Below are positions 12,281 through 24,879 of a stretch of DNA of 64,000 nucleotides, piece after piece. Where the stretch lies: contig NC_079497.1 in assembly GCF_030052815.1 (NCBI RefSeq), positions 19,544,258 to 19,608,257 of the forward strand, written 5' to 3'. This stretch comes from Hevea brasiliensis (Eukaryota; Streptophyta; Magnoliopsida; Malpighiales; Euphorbiaceae). The position numbers and the translations under genes are program-made. The notes below the pieces were generated by a model. That model made no database searches, was not told the origin of the DNA, and saw only the letters and a list, made by a program, of their open reading frames with translations. Within the stretch, counting starts at the first letter, position 1. Each line of letters starts with the position of its first letter.

Positions 12281-12536
12281 TGGTGACAATATAAAATAAT
12301 ATAAAATAACATAAAATGAAACAAATATGCAGAATGTGTGTTTACATTTTTGGTAGACTTAACTTCTGATATTAATTTCAATATTATTTGATTAAACTTT
12401 GGTAAGGTTTATTATCATTGCCCGAGTAACCCATACTAGTTGACTGGACTGGATAAACGGGTAGACTGGTACTGGGTACTAAGTACCTCGGACCATCACA
12501 CCATCGATCACATTGTGTCTCCCGGTGTGCAACAGA

Positions 12537-12702
12537 ACAGCTAATAAGCTGTAATAATGATCAGGGTTAAAACCCAAGTATATCAACTCAAATAACATAG
12601 CCAAAAGCTATTATTTCATAGAATGGCATGAGAAAGCCATGAAACACAGAATGGCATGAAGCCATATGCAGTACTACTAACAGAACCCTATTGGCATGCC
12701 AA
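12537..12702. repeat. Hairpin cluster in LTR (element 1, 3' LTR)
   Basis: A run of short inverted repeats: ACAGCT-AATA-AGCTGT (12,537-12,552), ATAGC-CAAAA-GCTAT (about 12,598-12,611), several ATGGC...GCCAT pairs, and finally the palindrome TTGGCATGCCAA (12,691-12,702). The arrangement recurs in the other LTRs with different stem sequences. Confidence 0.7.
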
Positions 12703-14683
12703 GCTATCCAAACCAATCTTGTTAGGTATACTAGGGCATTTTATACTTTTGAGTTTTATAATTTTTGAATTTCAAGTTTTGATGTTACTATTCACTTTAT
12801 TAGTCAACCAAAATGTTGACTTTTGCACAGACAATAGGTATATTGGTTTTTATACTCCCAACATACCACATTTTGCATTCAAAAGTTGTTGGTATTGGTT
12901 GCCAATACCATTTCTAAGCTTAAAGTTAATTGAGCAGAATTTTCAGTTTTCATACCTTATATTTACTGTTCCATTTGTTATTTTTGCTGTGGGAATTTGG
13001 CAAAATGATCAACATGAAAGTTGTTCCTTATTTTGTCTAGTTTAATTTCCTTTTTTGAATCACTCCATTTGGAGTTTTTTAGCTCAAGTTATGGTCCAAA
13101 AACCACAACTGGCTAGATTGAAAATTTTCTGGACTGACCATATCTATAGTGCAGTGAACAGTGACTGCAACTCACTTGTTGGATAGGTTCTGGTCATAAT
13201 TTGGGTTAGGTTTCTTCATGAAAGTTGTTGGTTTATATCTCAACTTGTTACTGGTAAAATTTTAGGTCAATTGGAATATTCTACACTGAGTTATGGCCAA
13301 ATGAACAATCACTATTCATTTAGTCATTCTGCAAAAATAGAGTGCAGTTCACCCGGATTAGGGCAAGCTTTTGGTCCACTTGGTTTGGTTTTATGGGCAT
13401 GGTTTCTTCACCAAAGTTGTGCCATTATGTGTCTAGTTTCATTTCCAATTGACCTTGCACCAATTGAACCTCTACAATTCAAGTTATGGCTGCCCAAACC
13501 TACTGGACTCATGTCCAATTCTGCAGGTCACCTTGGGCAGCCACACCAACTGCAATTCCCACTAATCAAACCACCTCATTTATTGTTTACACATAACCAA
13601 ATGGTCACTAATTGACCATTAAAACTCACTTTCATAATTACATGATTCAAGTCTTCATTTTATACCCAAACCCTAACCCTAACATCTCAAATCATGCATT
13701 TAACTTGCATTTCATCAATCCACTTAGTGGGTACATATTGTGGGCTGCCATGATGGTCTTTTAACTTCGTTAATTCACTACAAACAAACCCTAACCATGG
13801 CTGCCATGAATCTAGTGTTTCCATCCAAATGGTATTCAACAATTTTTCTTTGCAAATTACCCATATTCAAAGTTCTTAACATGAATTTAAAGAAAAATTC
13901 ATGGTTAGGTCACTAACCTCAAAGGAGTGAGATTTTCCTACTTGCTAAAGCTCTTGTTTGCCTCTTCGTTTTGCTCCCAAAAGAATCTCCAAGATGCAAG
14001 AATACTTTTTTGTGTTGGGAGTTTAGGGTATAGTAGGGTGAGAACTAGTGAAATCAAGCTTTGAAAAAGCTTGAAAATGTGGCTATGGTGGGTATGTCAT
14101 GTAAGGAAGGAGAAAGGGAGAAGAAGTCTGATTTTTTTTTTGTTCCTTTTCCAGCCCATTTGTCTCTTTTAAGTAAACTTATGCTATGTGTCAACATTGG
14201 GTTGGTTGGGTGAGTTTTTAATGACATCATGATGATGTCATAAATCCATTTTTCTTTCATTTTCTTGTCCAATTAATTTCAATTAAATTTTTAACAACAT
14301 TTAATCATATTTTATGTTATATAAATTATTTATTTAACTGGACAAGTTGGCCCAAAAATCATATCTGAAAACGAAATGACCAAAATGCCCTCCATTTGGC
14401 TTAACAGGTCAAAATTGTCTGTACCGATTAAAAAATTTTTCTAAATATTTTCTTGGTATTCTAATGCCATAAAAACCTCAATGACCCTTCTCTGGAGTCC
14501 CAAGAATTATTTTATAATTTTTTCTAAATTTTTTTCTTATTATTATTATTATTTTTTTTGAGTTAATTTTTGGTTCCTCACTTTAGTTTAAATATTTTTT
14601 TTCCGAACGTTCTAGCTGTCCGGACCGACACTGGTCACTGGAACAGTAAACTGTACGGACTAACTAAAATGAGGATGTTACAA

Positions 14684-14695
14684 CTCTTCCCCTCT
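14684..14695 (-). promoter_or_regulatory. Polypurine tract, element 1
   Basis: On the minus strand AGAGGGGAAGAG lies one base before the LTR start TGTAACA. It primes plus-strand DNA synthesis. It overlaps the TAG stop of the polyprotein at 14,694-14,696. Confidence 0.85.
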
Positions 14696-16195
14696 AATAA
14701 AAATTTCGTTTTCGAAATTTACCTGATGCAAACAGTTGAGGGAACTGTTGCCTCATTATCTCTTCACTTTCCCAAGTTGCCTCTTCAGTGTTGTGGTGCC
14801 TCCAAAGCACTTTCACCAGCTGAATTTGTTTATTTCTCAGTTCCTTCACTTCCCGAGCTAGGATCTGTATAGGTTCTTCTATATATGTCAAGTCCAGTTG
14901 GATTTCAATCTCTTCCATGGAAATGACATGTGAAGGGTCTGAGCGATATCTTCTCAGCATGGAAACATGGAATACATTATGAATTTTATCTAGTTCTGGA
15001 GGTAAAGCTAGCCGATAGGCCACTGGTCCCACACGTTCAATGACTTCATATGGGCCAAACCTAGGGCTTAACTTACCCTTTCTCCCAAACCTCAGTACTT
15101 TCTTCCACGGTGAGACTTTGAGAAACACTTTATCGCCAACTGCATACTCTATCTCTTTTCTCTTCAAGTCGGCATAAGATTTCTGTCTATCTGAGGCAAC
15201 CTTCAAGTTAGCTTTGATTATCTTCACTTTCTCCTCAGTCTGTTTCACCAGGTCTGGTCCTACCAGCTTATCTTCTCCCAACTCAGTCCAACACACTGGG
15301 GTTCTACATTTCCTCCCATACACTACTTCATACGGAGCCATTTGAATACTAGCTTGGTAACTATTATTATATGCGAATTCTGCCAGTGGGAGGTATCTAT
15401 CCCAACTCTCCTCAAACTCAATGACACAACTCCTTAGCATATCCTCCAAGATCTATCACATAATTCACAGTGTTACTATCATTTCAATTTATTAATTGCA
15501 AAAATTCAATTAGTTCTTAGGTTTACCTAGATTACTCGTTCTGACTATCCATCCGTTTGGGGATGAAAAGCAGTGCTAAAACAGAGTTGTGCGCCCAAGG
15601 CTTCTTGCAACTTTTTTCAAAATCTCGATGTAAACCTTGGGTCTTGGTCAGATATGATGGAAAGTAGGATTCCATGTAGTCTAACTATCTCACTGATATA
15701 CAATTCTGCTAGCTTCTCCAGTGAGTAGTCAGTCCTAACTGGCAGAAAATGTGCTGACTTCGTTAATCTATCCACTATCACCCACACTGCATCATGCTTC
15801 CTTTGGGTGAGAGGTAGACCACTAACAAAATCCATAGTGACCCGGTCCCATTTCCATTCAGGTATGCTTATAGGCTGTAGCAATCCTGATGAAACTTGAT
15901 GTTCTGCTTTGACTTGCTGACATGTCAAACACTTAGTCACATAGTCAGCTATATCCCTCTTCATACCAGGCCACCAATAATGAGGCTTCAAATCATTATA
16001 TATTTTTGTGCTTCCCGGGTGCATAGCATAAACACTAGTGTGTGCTTCTTTCAGAATACTAGTCTTCAGTTCTCCATCATCAGGTACACACACTCTTCCT
16101 CCGTAATACAGACACCCATCTGCTTTCACCTCATATTCAGTTTCCTTTCCCTCTGGAATTTTACCCACAATGGCCATTAATTTTTCATCGGCCCT
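14694..16195 (-). pseudogene. Element 1 integrase with GPY/F-like module and chromodomain-like tail
   Basis: Minus-strand integrase inserts the cDNA into host DNA. Visible in order are the zinc-binding H2C2 region (HPGSTKIYNDLK...CLTCQQ, about 15,950-16,060), the catalytic core with Asp in TMDFVSGLP and in IISDQDPRF, then a GPYEVIERVGP module and a chromodomain-like end (about 14,730-14,850). The core is broken by TGA for Trp near 15,615 and TAG before 16,180. The C-terminal 250 codons (14,694-15,449) remain open. The frame is also interrupted at 15,453-15,526 by a 74-nt intron-like insert, described separately. Confidence 0.85.
15453..15526 (-). other. Intron-like 74-nt insert in element 1 integrase
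   Basis: On the minus strand the integrase reads ...RVI(stop for Q), then GTAAACC...GTGATAG, then ILEDMLRSC. Removing 15,453-15,526 at the GT and AG borders restores VIQ/ILEDML exactly at a codon boundary. The insert is AT-rich, has in-frame stops, and has an equivalent of 75 nt at the same codon in element 4 (48,653-48,727). Element 5 has none there. It looks like a small spliceosomal intron; splicing is inferred, not shown. Confidence 0.7.
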
Positions 16196-18163
16196 CTACC
16201 CATCTTGTATCTGCTGTAGCAAGGTTGGCCTCACTTGCAACTCAGCCAGAATAGCTCCATCTTGAGCTAAGGACAGACAGGCATTTAGTGATCTTAAAGT
16301 TGTGATGGACTTCCTGCTCAAAGCACCAGCAACTATATTTGCCTTCCTAGGATGATAATCTATCACACAATCATAGTCCTTGAGGAACTCAATCCATCGC
16401 CTCTGTCTAAGATTGAGCTCTTTCTGGGTTGGCAAATATTTTAGACTCTTGTGGTTTGTATAGATGTAGCATTTTTCACCATATAAATAATGCCTCCATA
16501 TCTTCAGTGCGAAGATAATTGCTGCTAACTCCAAGTCATGAGTAGGGTAGTTCTGTTCATGTGGCCTTAACTGCCTAGAAGCATAGGCGACCACTTTCCC
16601 CTCTTGCATCAATACACACCCTAGCCCATTATGTGAGGCATCACTGTAGACCACAAAGTCTTTTCCCGACACTGGCTGTGTTAACACTGGTGCTTCTGTC
16701 AACATAGCCTTCAGTCTCTCAAAACTGGCTTGGCACTTGTCGTTCCAGCCAAATTTCACATTTTTGTGCAACAACTTGGTCATTGGAGCAGCTATAAGAG
16801 AGAACCCTTTCACAAATCTTCTGTAATACCCAGCTAGCCCCAAGAAACTTCTGACCTCAGTTGTATTTCTGGGAGGCTTCCATTCCATCACTGCTTTTAT
16901 TTTCTTGGGATCTACTCTAATCCCCTCTGCTGATACTATGTGTCCAAAGAAAGAGATTTCACTCATCCAGAAGTCACATTTGGACAACTTAGCATACAGC
17001 TTCTTTTCTTGTAGGGTTTGCAGAATAATCCTCAAATGTTCATCATGTTCTTCCCTGGTCTTGGAATACACCAGAATATCATCAATGAAGACCACTACAA
17101 ACCGATCTAAGTATGGATGGAAGATACAGTTCATAAGGCCCATAAATGCTGCTGGTGCATTTGTCAAACCAAACGGCATCACTAAAAATTCATAGTGTCC
17201 ATACCGGGTTCTAAATGCAGTTTTTGACACATCTGCATCCGTTACCCTTAACTGATGATACCCTGATCTGATATCAATTTTTGAAAATACACTGGCCCCT
17301 TTCAACTGATCAAACAGATCGTCAATTCTGGGTAATGGATATTTGTTCTTCACAGTTACTTTGTTCAACTACCGGTAATCAATCCACAATCTCAAGGTTC
17401 CATCCTTTTTCTTCACAAATAGCACCAGAGCTCCCCATGGTGACACACTGGGGCGTATGAACCCTTTAGCAAGCAACTCTTGCAACTGAGTTTTCAACTC
17501 CCTCAATTCAGTGGGTGCCATCCTATAAGGAGCAATAGAAATGGGTACTGTACCCGGCATTACCTCAATAGCAAACTCGACTTCCCTTTCTGGTGGTAAA
17601 CCAGGCAACTCTTCAGGAAACACATCTGGGAAATCTCTCACTGTGGGTATATCACTCAGGTTTGGCTTAGCTTGCCTAATATCAACCACGTGTGCTAGGT
17701 AAGCTTCACAGCATTTTCTCATCAATCTTCTTACAACCGTGGCTGATATAACATTGGACAGGAAATTTGTCTTTTCACCCATAATAGTAATCTCATTACC
17801 CTCAGAAGTTTTCAGAGAAATCCTCTTCAATTTGCAATCAACTATTGCCTGATGACGTGACAACCAGTCCATACCCAAAATCACGTCAAACTCGTGGAAG
17901 GGCAATTCAATTAGGTCTGCCGAGAATTCATACCCCTGAATCCTCAATTGGCAACCTTTATATACCTTATTTACTACCACACTGTGGCCTAGTGGATTTG
18001 TGACCAGAATATCTTGATCACTCTCCTCTAGTGGATCTCCCCTCTATATGGGTAGTTTGATGCAAATGTAGGAATGAGTGGATCCTGGATCCACCAATGC
18101 ATGTACAGAAGTGTTGTAGAGGGAAAACGTACCCCTGATGACATCCGGGGCATCTTGCTCCTC
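16196..18163 (-). pseudogene. Element 1 protease, reverse transcriptase and RNase H
   Basis: Minus-strand pol. The aspartic protease site VDPGSTHSYI is near 18,070-18,105, and DVILGMDWL follows at about 17,880. RT has PYRMAPTE, then [10 protein letters not shown], and the catalytic FIDDILVYS at about 17,060-17,095. RNase H has [15 protein letters not shown] and the [12 protein letters not shown] motif, here NHKSLKYL (an Asp changed to Asn). CAG-to-TAG stops occur at DYR*LNK (17,366-17,368) and at DG*RADEK (16,193-16,195). The rest of the RT/RNase H frame (16,196-17,368, 390 codons) is open, so decay is modest. Confidence 0.9.
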
Positions 18164-19405
18164 CTAAGCTCTAATGGCATAGGCTCTGGCAGGTATTCTA
18201 GTGTCTGACCTCTCAGCTGACTCGGATGCAGGCCTCAATGATGGACCAGCTGCCTCAGGTTTACCGGGCTTCCTACCCCTTTGTGGTGCAGGAGCAGGTC
18301 TGTCAGTTTGCGTTGGAGCAATAGTAATAGTCCTCTTCGGACAATTCTTGATCTGGTGTTCTGTCGATCCACACCGTAAGCATGCACCAGTCACTCACCA
18401 ATATTCCCCCTTATGCCACTTCTGACAATACTGACAAGCAAAAGATGCAGGGGCTGATCCCCTAAACACTGTCCCTGGAGAGCTGCCCATTGATGGTGTG
18501 GACTGGCCTCTCCTAGGTGTGAACTGTGGTCCGCCTCAAATCGACTTCACCTGTGGTGGTCCTGAACTCTGAGCAGGAGGACCCTTACTCTTCTTACTGG
18601 GAGTAGAAAATGTACTGGACTGACCCGGTCCCCTCTTCTGCTTTCTTTCCCTTCTATTTTGTTCATTGATTCTGACCCTTTCCACTTTTGATGCTGCATC
18701 TACCAGTTTAGAAAAATCTGTGATCTCTAGTGCTGTGATCATGACTTTGATGTTGTCATTGAGCCCTTCTTCAAACCGTCTGCACTTCTCTGCCTCTGTA
18801 GGGACTATCTCCCTCCCATATCTACTCAGTCTAACAAATTCACGCTCATACTCGGCCATTGACAACTGTCTCTGTCTTATACTAATAAATTCCCTGCTTC
18901 GCTCTTCTAAATACATTTTGCTAATATATTTCTTCCTGAACTCTGTGAGGAAGAATTCCTAGGTGATCCATTCAGGTTGCACCTCACTGGTTACTGTGTC
19001 CCACCACTGATATGCATCATCCTGAAGTAGGGACACAGCACCCACCAAGTTTTGCTCGGGGGTGCAATTTAGCTGTTTCAGTACTCTGATGGTTCTATCC
19101 AACCAATTTTCTGCGGCCATGGGATCATCCTCCCTTTTCCCAAAGAAGTCTACAGCCCCATGCTTCCTCAATTTCTCCGAATGAGATTTTTGTGGTACTG
19201 GTGGAGGTTATGGCTGTGGTTGTGGTGGTGGAATTGCCCCCATCATTTGCCGGTAAAACTCGGTCATTTGTTGAAATAGTGCAAACTGAGGTTGGGCAGG
19301 TGCCTCAGCTGCTGGTGGAGCAGATTCTACCCTACCCCCAGATTCAGCCCTTGGTGGAGCACGACTCTCCACCTCTTCCTCAATCGCTTCTTAAGGCAGA
19401 TCCAT
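18164..19405 (-). pseudogene. Element 1 gag with CCHC zinc knuckle
   Basis: The start codon is at 19,405 on the minus strand (MDLP*EAIEEEVESR...), 112 bases inside the primer site. A glutamine/proline-rich leader is followed by the retrotransposon gag fold (DAYQWWDTV, KKYISKMYLEERSREF) and the knuckle CLRCGSTEHQIKNCP (about 18,335-18,380). Gag forms the particle that packages the RNA. Stops near 19,393, 18,956 and 18,533 and others break it. Confidence 0.82.
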
Positions 19406-19516
19406 ATCCTATTCAAAATAAGAAAACAAACAGATCTGCATCAGCGTCACCTCAACACTTACAAATGCAATGCAATGGTATGCACTCTATCTAGGCCCAG
19501 AAATGCCTAAACCGAT

Positions 19517-19528
19517 GCTCTGATACCA
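19517..19528 (-). promoter_or_regulatory. Primer-binding site, initiator tRNA-Met (element 1)
   Basis: The minus strand reads TGGTATCAGAGC, complementary to the 3' end of plant initiator tRNA-Met, five bases inside the 5' LTR. It starts minus-strand cDNA synthesis. Confidence 0.92.
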
Positions 19529-19533
19529 CTAAA

Positions 19534-22500
19534 TGTGACACCCCTTACCCGTCTACAGTGTAGCTGAACAAGTTATGCCACTCAGTGTGCTGGAGCACCA
19601 ATTCATGTTTCTATTACAATTTATCCCTTTTAATTCATTTATTTTCAATTTTTGATAAATCTGAATTTTTTCATAAATTTTTATAGAAAATCTAGCAGAG
19701 TGTCGACTATAAATTGGAAAAACAGTTCTTCTGAACCTGTTTAAAAACACTTCCAATATAATTTCCAAATCCAAACTCCATTATACACATTTCAAGTCAA
19801 TCTCAAAATCTCAATCTCAAATCACAATACTATTTTCAAAACATTTCTGTTCACTTCATCACTTGAAGCATATTCACAAATAATTCTCAACATTTCAGTT
19901 ATCAACATACATAATGCAGAAAACCTCAATAATATGAAATTTCATATATTTACATTAATACATAATTACAGGAGTTTATAGTTATAATCCAAACTAATAC
20001 AAAACGCAAAATACAAAAGGGCCACCTATAGTCCTAATGTCTTACCATATGCAGTGCAGATGTGAGGTGACTCTGGATCCCGGATGCAGCGCTGAAGGCT
20101 CACCCCGTCTGATGTCTGCTGGCTCCCACTAGGTCTCCGAGACTGCGCGTGGCAAAAGTGACGCGCTAAGTAATTCTGCTTAGTGGTGACAATATAAAAT
20201 AATATAAAATAACATAAAATGAAACAAATATGCAGAATGTGTGTTTACATTTTTGGTAGACTTAACTTCTGATATTAATTTCATTATTATTTGATTAAAC
20301 TTTGGTAAGGTTTATTATCATTGCCCGAGTAACCCATACTAGTTGACTGGACTGGATAAACGGGTAGATTGGCACTGGGTACTAAGTACCTTGGACCATC
20401 ACACCATCGGTCACATTGTGTCTCTCGGTGTGCAACAAAACAACTAATAAGCTGTAATAATGATCGATTAAAACCCAAGTATATCAACTCAAATAACATA
20501 GCCAAAAGCTATTATTTCATAGAATGGCATGAGAAAGCCATGAAACACAGAATGACATGAAGCCATATGCAGTACTGCTAACAGAACCCTATTGGCATGC
20601 CAAGCTATCCAAACCAATCTTGTTAGGTATACTAGGGCATTTTACACTTTTGAGTTTTATAATTTTTGAATTTCAAGTTTTGATGTTACTATTCACTTCA
20701 TTAGTCAACCAAAATGTTGACTTTTGCATAGACAATAGGTATATTGGTTTTTATACTCCCAACATACCATATTTTGCATTCAAAATTTGTTGGTATTGGT
20801 TGCCAATACCATTTCTAAGCTTAAAGTTAATTGAACAGAATTTTCAGTTTTCATACTTTATATTTACTATTCCATTTTTCATTTTTTCAGTGGGAATTTG
20901 GCAAAATGATCAACATGAAAGTTGTTTCTTATTTTTTCTAGTTTAATTTTCTTTTTTGAATCACTCCATTTGGAGTTTTGTAGCTCAAGTTATGGTCCAA
21001 AAACCACAACTGGCCGGATTAAAATTTTTCTGGACTGACTATATCTACAGTGCAGTGAATAGTGATTGCAACTCACTTGTTGGATAGGTTCTGATCATAA
21101 TTTGGGTTAGGTTTCTTCATAAAAGTTGTTGGTCTATATCTCAACTTGTTGCTGGTAAAATTAGACCATTCTACACTGAGTTATGGCCAAATGAACAATC
21201 ACTGTTCATTTGGTCATTCTGCAGAAATAGACTGCAGTTCACCCGGATTAGGGCAAGCTTTTGGTCCACTTGGTTTGGTTTTATGGACATGGTTTCTTCA
21301 CCAAAGTTGTGCCATTATGTGTCTAGTTTCATGTTCAATTGGCCTTGCCCAATTGAACCTCTACAATTCAAGTTATGGCTGCCCAAACCTGCTGGACTCA
21401 TGTCCAATTCTGCAGGTCACCTTGGGCAGCCACACCAACTGCAATTCCCACTACTCAAACCACCTCATTTCTTGTTTACACATAACCAAATGGTCACTAA
21501 TTGATCATTAAAACTCACTTTCATAATTACATGATTCAAGTCTCCATTTTATACCTAAACCCTAACCCTAACATCTCAAATCATGCATTTAACTTGCATT
21601 TCATCAATCCACTTAGTGGGTACATATTGTGGGCTGCCATGATGGTATTTTAACTTCATTAACTCACTACAAACAAATCCTAACCATGGCTGCCATGAAT
21701 CTAGGGTTTCCATCCAAATGGTATTCAACAATTTTTCTTTGCAATTTACCCATATTCAAAGTTCTTAACATGAATTTAAAGAAAAATTCATGGTTAGGTC
21801 ACTAACCTCAAAGGAGTGAGATTTTCCCACTTGCTAAAGCTCTTGTTTTCCTCTTCTTTTTGCTCCCAAAATAATTTCCAAGATGCAAGAACACTTTTTT
21901 GTATTGGGAGTTTAGGGTTTAGTGGGGTTAGAACTAGTGAAATCAAGCTTTGAAAAAGCTTGAAAATGTGGCTATGGTGGGTATGTCACGTAAGGAAGGA
22001 GAAAGGGAGAAGAAGTCTGATTTTTTTTTGTTCCTTTTCCAGCCCATTTGTCTCTTTTAAGTAAACTTATGCTATGTGTCAACATTGGGTTGGTTGGGTG
22101 AGTTTTTAATGACATCATGATGATGTCATAAATCCATTTTTCTTTCATTTTCTTGTCCAATTAATTTCAATTAAATTTTTAACAATATTTAATCATATTT
22201 TATGTTATATAAATTATTTATTTAACTGGACAAGTTGGCCCAAAAATCATCTCTGAAAATGAAATGACCAAAATGCCCTATGTTTGGCTTAACGGGTCAA
22301 AATTGTCTGTACCGATTGAAAAATTTTTCTAAGTATTTTCTTGGCATTCTAATGCCATAAAAACCTCAATGACCCTTCTCTGGAGTCCCAAGAATTATTT
22401 TATAATATTTTCTAAATTTTTTTCTTATTATTATTTTTTTTTTAGTTAAGTTTTGGTTCCTCACTTTAGTTTAAATATTTTTTTTCCGAACGTTCTAGCT

Positions 22501-22565
22501 GTCCGGACCGACACTGGTTACCGAAACAGTAGATTGTACGGACTAACTAAAATGAGGATGTTACA
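19534..22565 (-). repeat. Element 1, 5' LTR
   Basis: 3,032 bases, plus-strand ends TGTGACACCCC and GATGTTACA. It matches the 3' LTR with scattered substitutions, so the insertion is not very recent. It carries the LTR stem-loop (20,166-20,183, one position mismatched), the hairpin cluster to 20,603, and no 5S-like block. The flank after 22,565 is LINE sequence. Confidence 0.9.
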
Positions 22566-24215
22566 TTGACACTAGATGGGGTAGTAATCAGGAGGTGGAA
22601 GCTATTATCTCTAACAATTGGGGAACCACCCATCCAGGTTAGAAATTTATATCAAATATTTTGTAAATTAAAATTATGTTGACATGTAATTTTTTATTGG
22701 AATAGAAGGTCAGGCTACAATTCTAACATAAGAATCAAGGAATTACAAAGGGATCTTGATAATTTGAAAGCGCAAATGGTTGATTGGAATGCAGAGAAGG
22801 TAAAGGAAATTGAGCTGGAATTGATTTTTGAATTGAAGAGAGAAAAGCTTTGTAGGCTCAAAAGGCACGTCAAAATTAGCTTTAATAAGGTGATAAGAAC
22901 ACGACCTATTTTTATGCAAAAGTCATTCAATGGCAGAAGCGAAATTTTACAGCAAGGATTAAAGATGAAAGGGGGAATTAGAAATCCACTTTTCCTAAAA
23001 TTCTGGACATTGCAAAGGAGTATTTTCAGAACATCTATTCTTCTAAGAAGCCATCTAATTTTGACGCTGTCTCTACTGGTTTTCACAGAAGAGTGACGGA
23101 CCAAATGAACGCTGATCTTGTTAAGCCTATTTCCAGAAATGAGATTCGTATAGCCACCTTTGCTATTAGCCCTTCTAAAGCTCCTAGAGTGGATGGGTTC
23201 ACAGGTTTCTTCTTTCAAAGGTATTGGCCTATCATTGGAGATGACATTTGTAGAGCAGTCTTGAGTTTCTTTAAAGGAGGAAGAATGCTAAAAGGAATCA
23301 ATCATACCCTCATATCTATAATTTTGAAAGTTAGGAAAGTTGAATCAATGAGGGACCTCAGACCCATTGGCCTATGTAATGTTTTGTATAAAATCATTGC
23401 AAAAGCCCTTACACTGAGATTACAGCCGATTATGGATGATATTATTAAACACGAACAGAGTGCTTTTACCAAAAATAGATTAATATCTGATAACAGTCTC
23501 ATAAATCATGAGTTGATGCATAATTTGAAGTTAAGGAATAATGGTCGTAATTGTGGGATAACATTGAAACTAGACATCAGCAAAGCATGTGAATGTGTTG
23601 AGTGGGGCTTTTTACAACACATGTTTTCTTATTTCGGGTTCCATGGTAGATGGATTGGGTGGATCATGGAATGTGTTCATCAATTACTTATTCTATTCAA
23701 GTGAATGGTCATAGAGATGGGTTTATCAAGCCTTCCGGAGGCCTAAGAAAAGGAGATCCTCTTTCCCCTTATCTCTTCCTTATTTGTGCAGAAGCGTTGT
23801 CTTTGCAAGGGCTGTTTATATCTAGTCATAGTCCTCGTGTAACCCATCTCTTATTTGCTGATGAATCTATCATTTTTTCATAGGCTTTAGTGGGGGAAGC
23901 AGTTGAAATTAATCATATCTTATCTTCTTATGCTACGGCAAGTGGTCAAACGATCAACCTTAACAAATCCAACTTGATCTTCAATCGAAATACTCCTTTT
24001 GATGTTAGAAGGAGTATTACGGATATTCTCCATATAAAAAAATTGGATTGTCTGGATAGGTTCCTTGGTCTTCTGACAGAAATTTCACATTCACAAAGGC
24101 AAATTTTCTCTTTTATAGAGGAGAGGATAGCTAATAAAACTAAAGGGTGGAAAGAACAACTTCTCTCCAAAGGAGGCAAGGAGATCCTCATCAAGGCTAT
24201 TTCCTCCGTCTTGCC
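22566..24215 (+). pseudogene. LINE segment 2 of 3: ORF2 reverse transcriptase
   Basis: Continuation of LINE ORF2 after element 1. The region VDGFTGFFFQRYWPIIGDDI, LRPIGLCNVLYKIIAKALTLRL and LDISKACECVEW (23,093-23,704) is the fingers and palm of a non-LTR RT. After a frameshift near 23,660-23,700, PSGGLRKGDPLSPYLFL and LLFADESIIFS (23,650-23,883) complete it. Two conserved Asp have become Glu: the family's AYDRVEW is ACECVEW, and FADD is FADE, so the enzyme would be inactive. The segment stops at ILIKAISSVLP where element 2 begins. Confidence 0.85.
24211..24215 (+). repeat. Target-site duplication, left copy, element 2
   Basis: TTGCC just before the LTR and TTGCT just after it (34,317-34,321) differ at one base. 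Removing element 2 with one copy rejoins the LINE frame as SSVL(L/P)VYVMSCF, as expected for a gypsy insertion with a 5-bp duplication. Confidence 0.7.
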
Positions 24216-24859
24216 TGTAACACCCCTCACCTGTCTACAGTGTAGCCGAGTAAGGCATGTCACACTCGGTGCTGAAGCAGCCTAACTTATCTTACTTTAT
24301 TTCTTTAATAATTTTGAACTTATTATATTTTAAAATAATTCATATTCTATGGAGAAACTAACGGAGTTTCCCCTATTTTATTTACTTTTGATGTGATTCA
24401 CTGTTCAGCTGCTTGAAATTTTTAATAATATTTTACAATAAAAATCTCATCAATAATTCTCATAATCATCTCATCATTTCATGCATCATCTATATATTTC
24501 AATTCTGTCTTCAAACCCATGCAATCTCATTTATGCTCAAATTACATAATTTACAAAATAATTACATAATTTCGTAATTTACATAATATATAAATTAATT
24601 ACATATGAAAAAGCTAATTTATTAATTTACATTACATTCCTATTAATTACCTTTTCATAATCTACATTACAATACAATAACTAAGCATTTTATACAAAAT
24701 ACAAAATATGACCAATATAGGCCCCATCTATATGCATTACTGAGCATGTGACAACCTTGAATACTTCAGACACTTCAACAGATCTGGACTCCAAAAATCT
24801 TAATCAAATGACCACTGGGTTTTAGCTTCAGAACCTACGCAAAGGAAACAATCCATCGC

Positions 24860-24879
24860 ACTAAGTATTGCTGGTTAGT
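24860..24879. other. Conserved LTR stem-loop (element 2, 3' LTR)
   Basis: ACTAA (24,860-24,864) pairs with TTAGT (24,875-24,879), followed by AGTGC. It holds the same place as CTAAGCA/TGCTTAG in elements 1 and 4, with a different stem. The second LTR copy is at 30,461-30,480. Confidence 0.55.

Larger units (their letters stand above)
11667..14682 (-). repeat. Element 1, 3' LTR (outer end truncated)
   Basis: About 3.0 kb, aligned throughout with 19,574-22,565. It ends (plus strand) in TGTTACA beside the polypurine tract, while the first 40 bases of the other end (TGTGACACCCC...) are missing. It contains the shared LTR stem-loop at 12,263-12,280, a hairpin cluster at 12,537-12,702, and short spurious open frames that I do not annotate. 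The 5S-like block found in the related LTRs is absent; the corresponding place is an AT-rich run near 14,515-14,560. Confidence 0.88.
11667..22565 (-). mobile_element. Element 1: Ty3/gypsy chromovirus-like retrotransposon
   Basis: A gypsy element on the minus strand inserted in the LINE. From right to left: 5' LTR (19,534-22,565), tRNA-iMet primer site (19,517-19,528), gag, protease, RT, RNase H, integrase, polypurine tract (14,684-14,695) and 3' LTR (11,667-14,682). The domain order (integrase last), the GPY/F-type module and a chromodomain-like tail (VKVLWRHHNTEEATWE) point to a Del/Tekay-like chromovirus. The 3' LTR has lost the terminal 40 bases or so at its outer end together with any target duplication, so this boundary was altered by deletion. 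Stops in gag, RT and integrase make it defective. Confidence 0.88.

Noticed and set aside
12656..13045. Hydrophobic 129-codon frame repeated at 20,557-20,946, resembling a membrane protein
   Set aside because: It is AT-rich LTR sequence read on the antisense strand. The hydrophobicity follows from T-rich codons, and it is not kept in the related LTRs of element 4.
13271..13615. Plus-strand frame of 114 codons, also seen at 21,146-21,511, 46,536-46,850 and 56,358-56,702
   Set aside because: It recurs because it lies in the LTRs. It is antisense to the element, with no start context or known domain, and the copies carry indels.
15896..16180. Plus-strand frames opposite pol (also 16,905-17,195, 18,201-18,425, 50,106-50,396)
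   Set aside because: Shadows of the minus-strand integrase, RT and gag coding sequences.
22715..23218. Minus-strand open frame of 167 codons
   Set aside because: Antisense to the LINE RT region, with leucine/serine-rich noise and no family motif.
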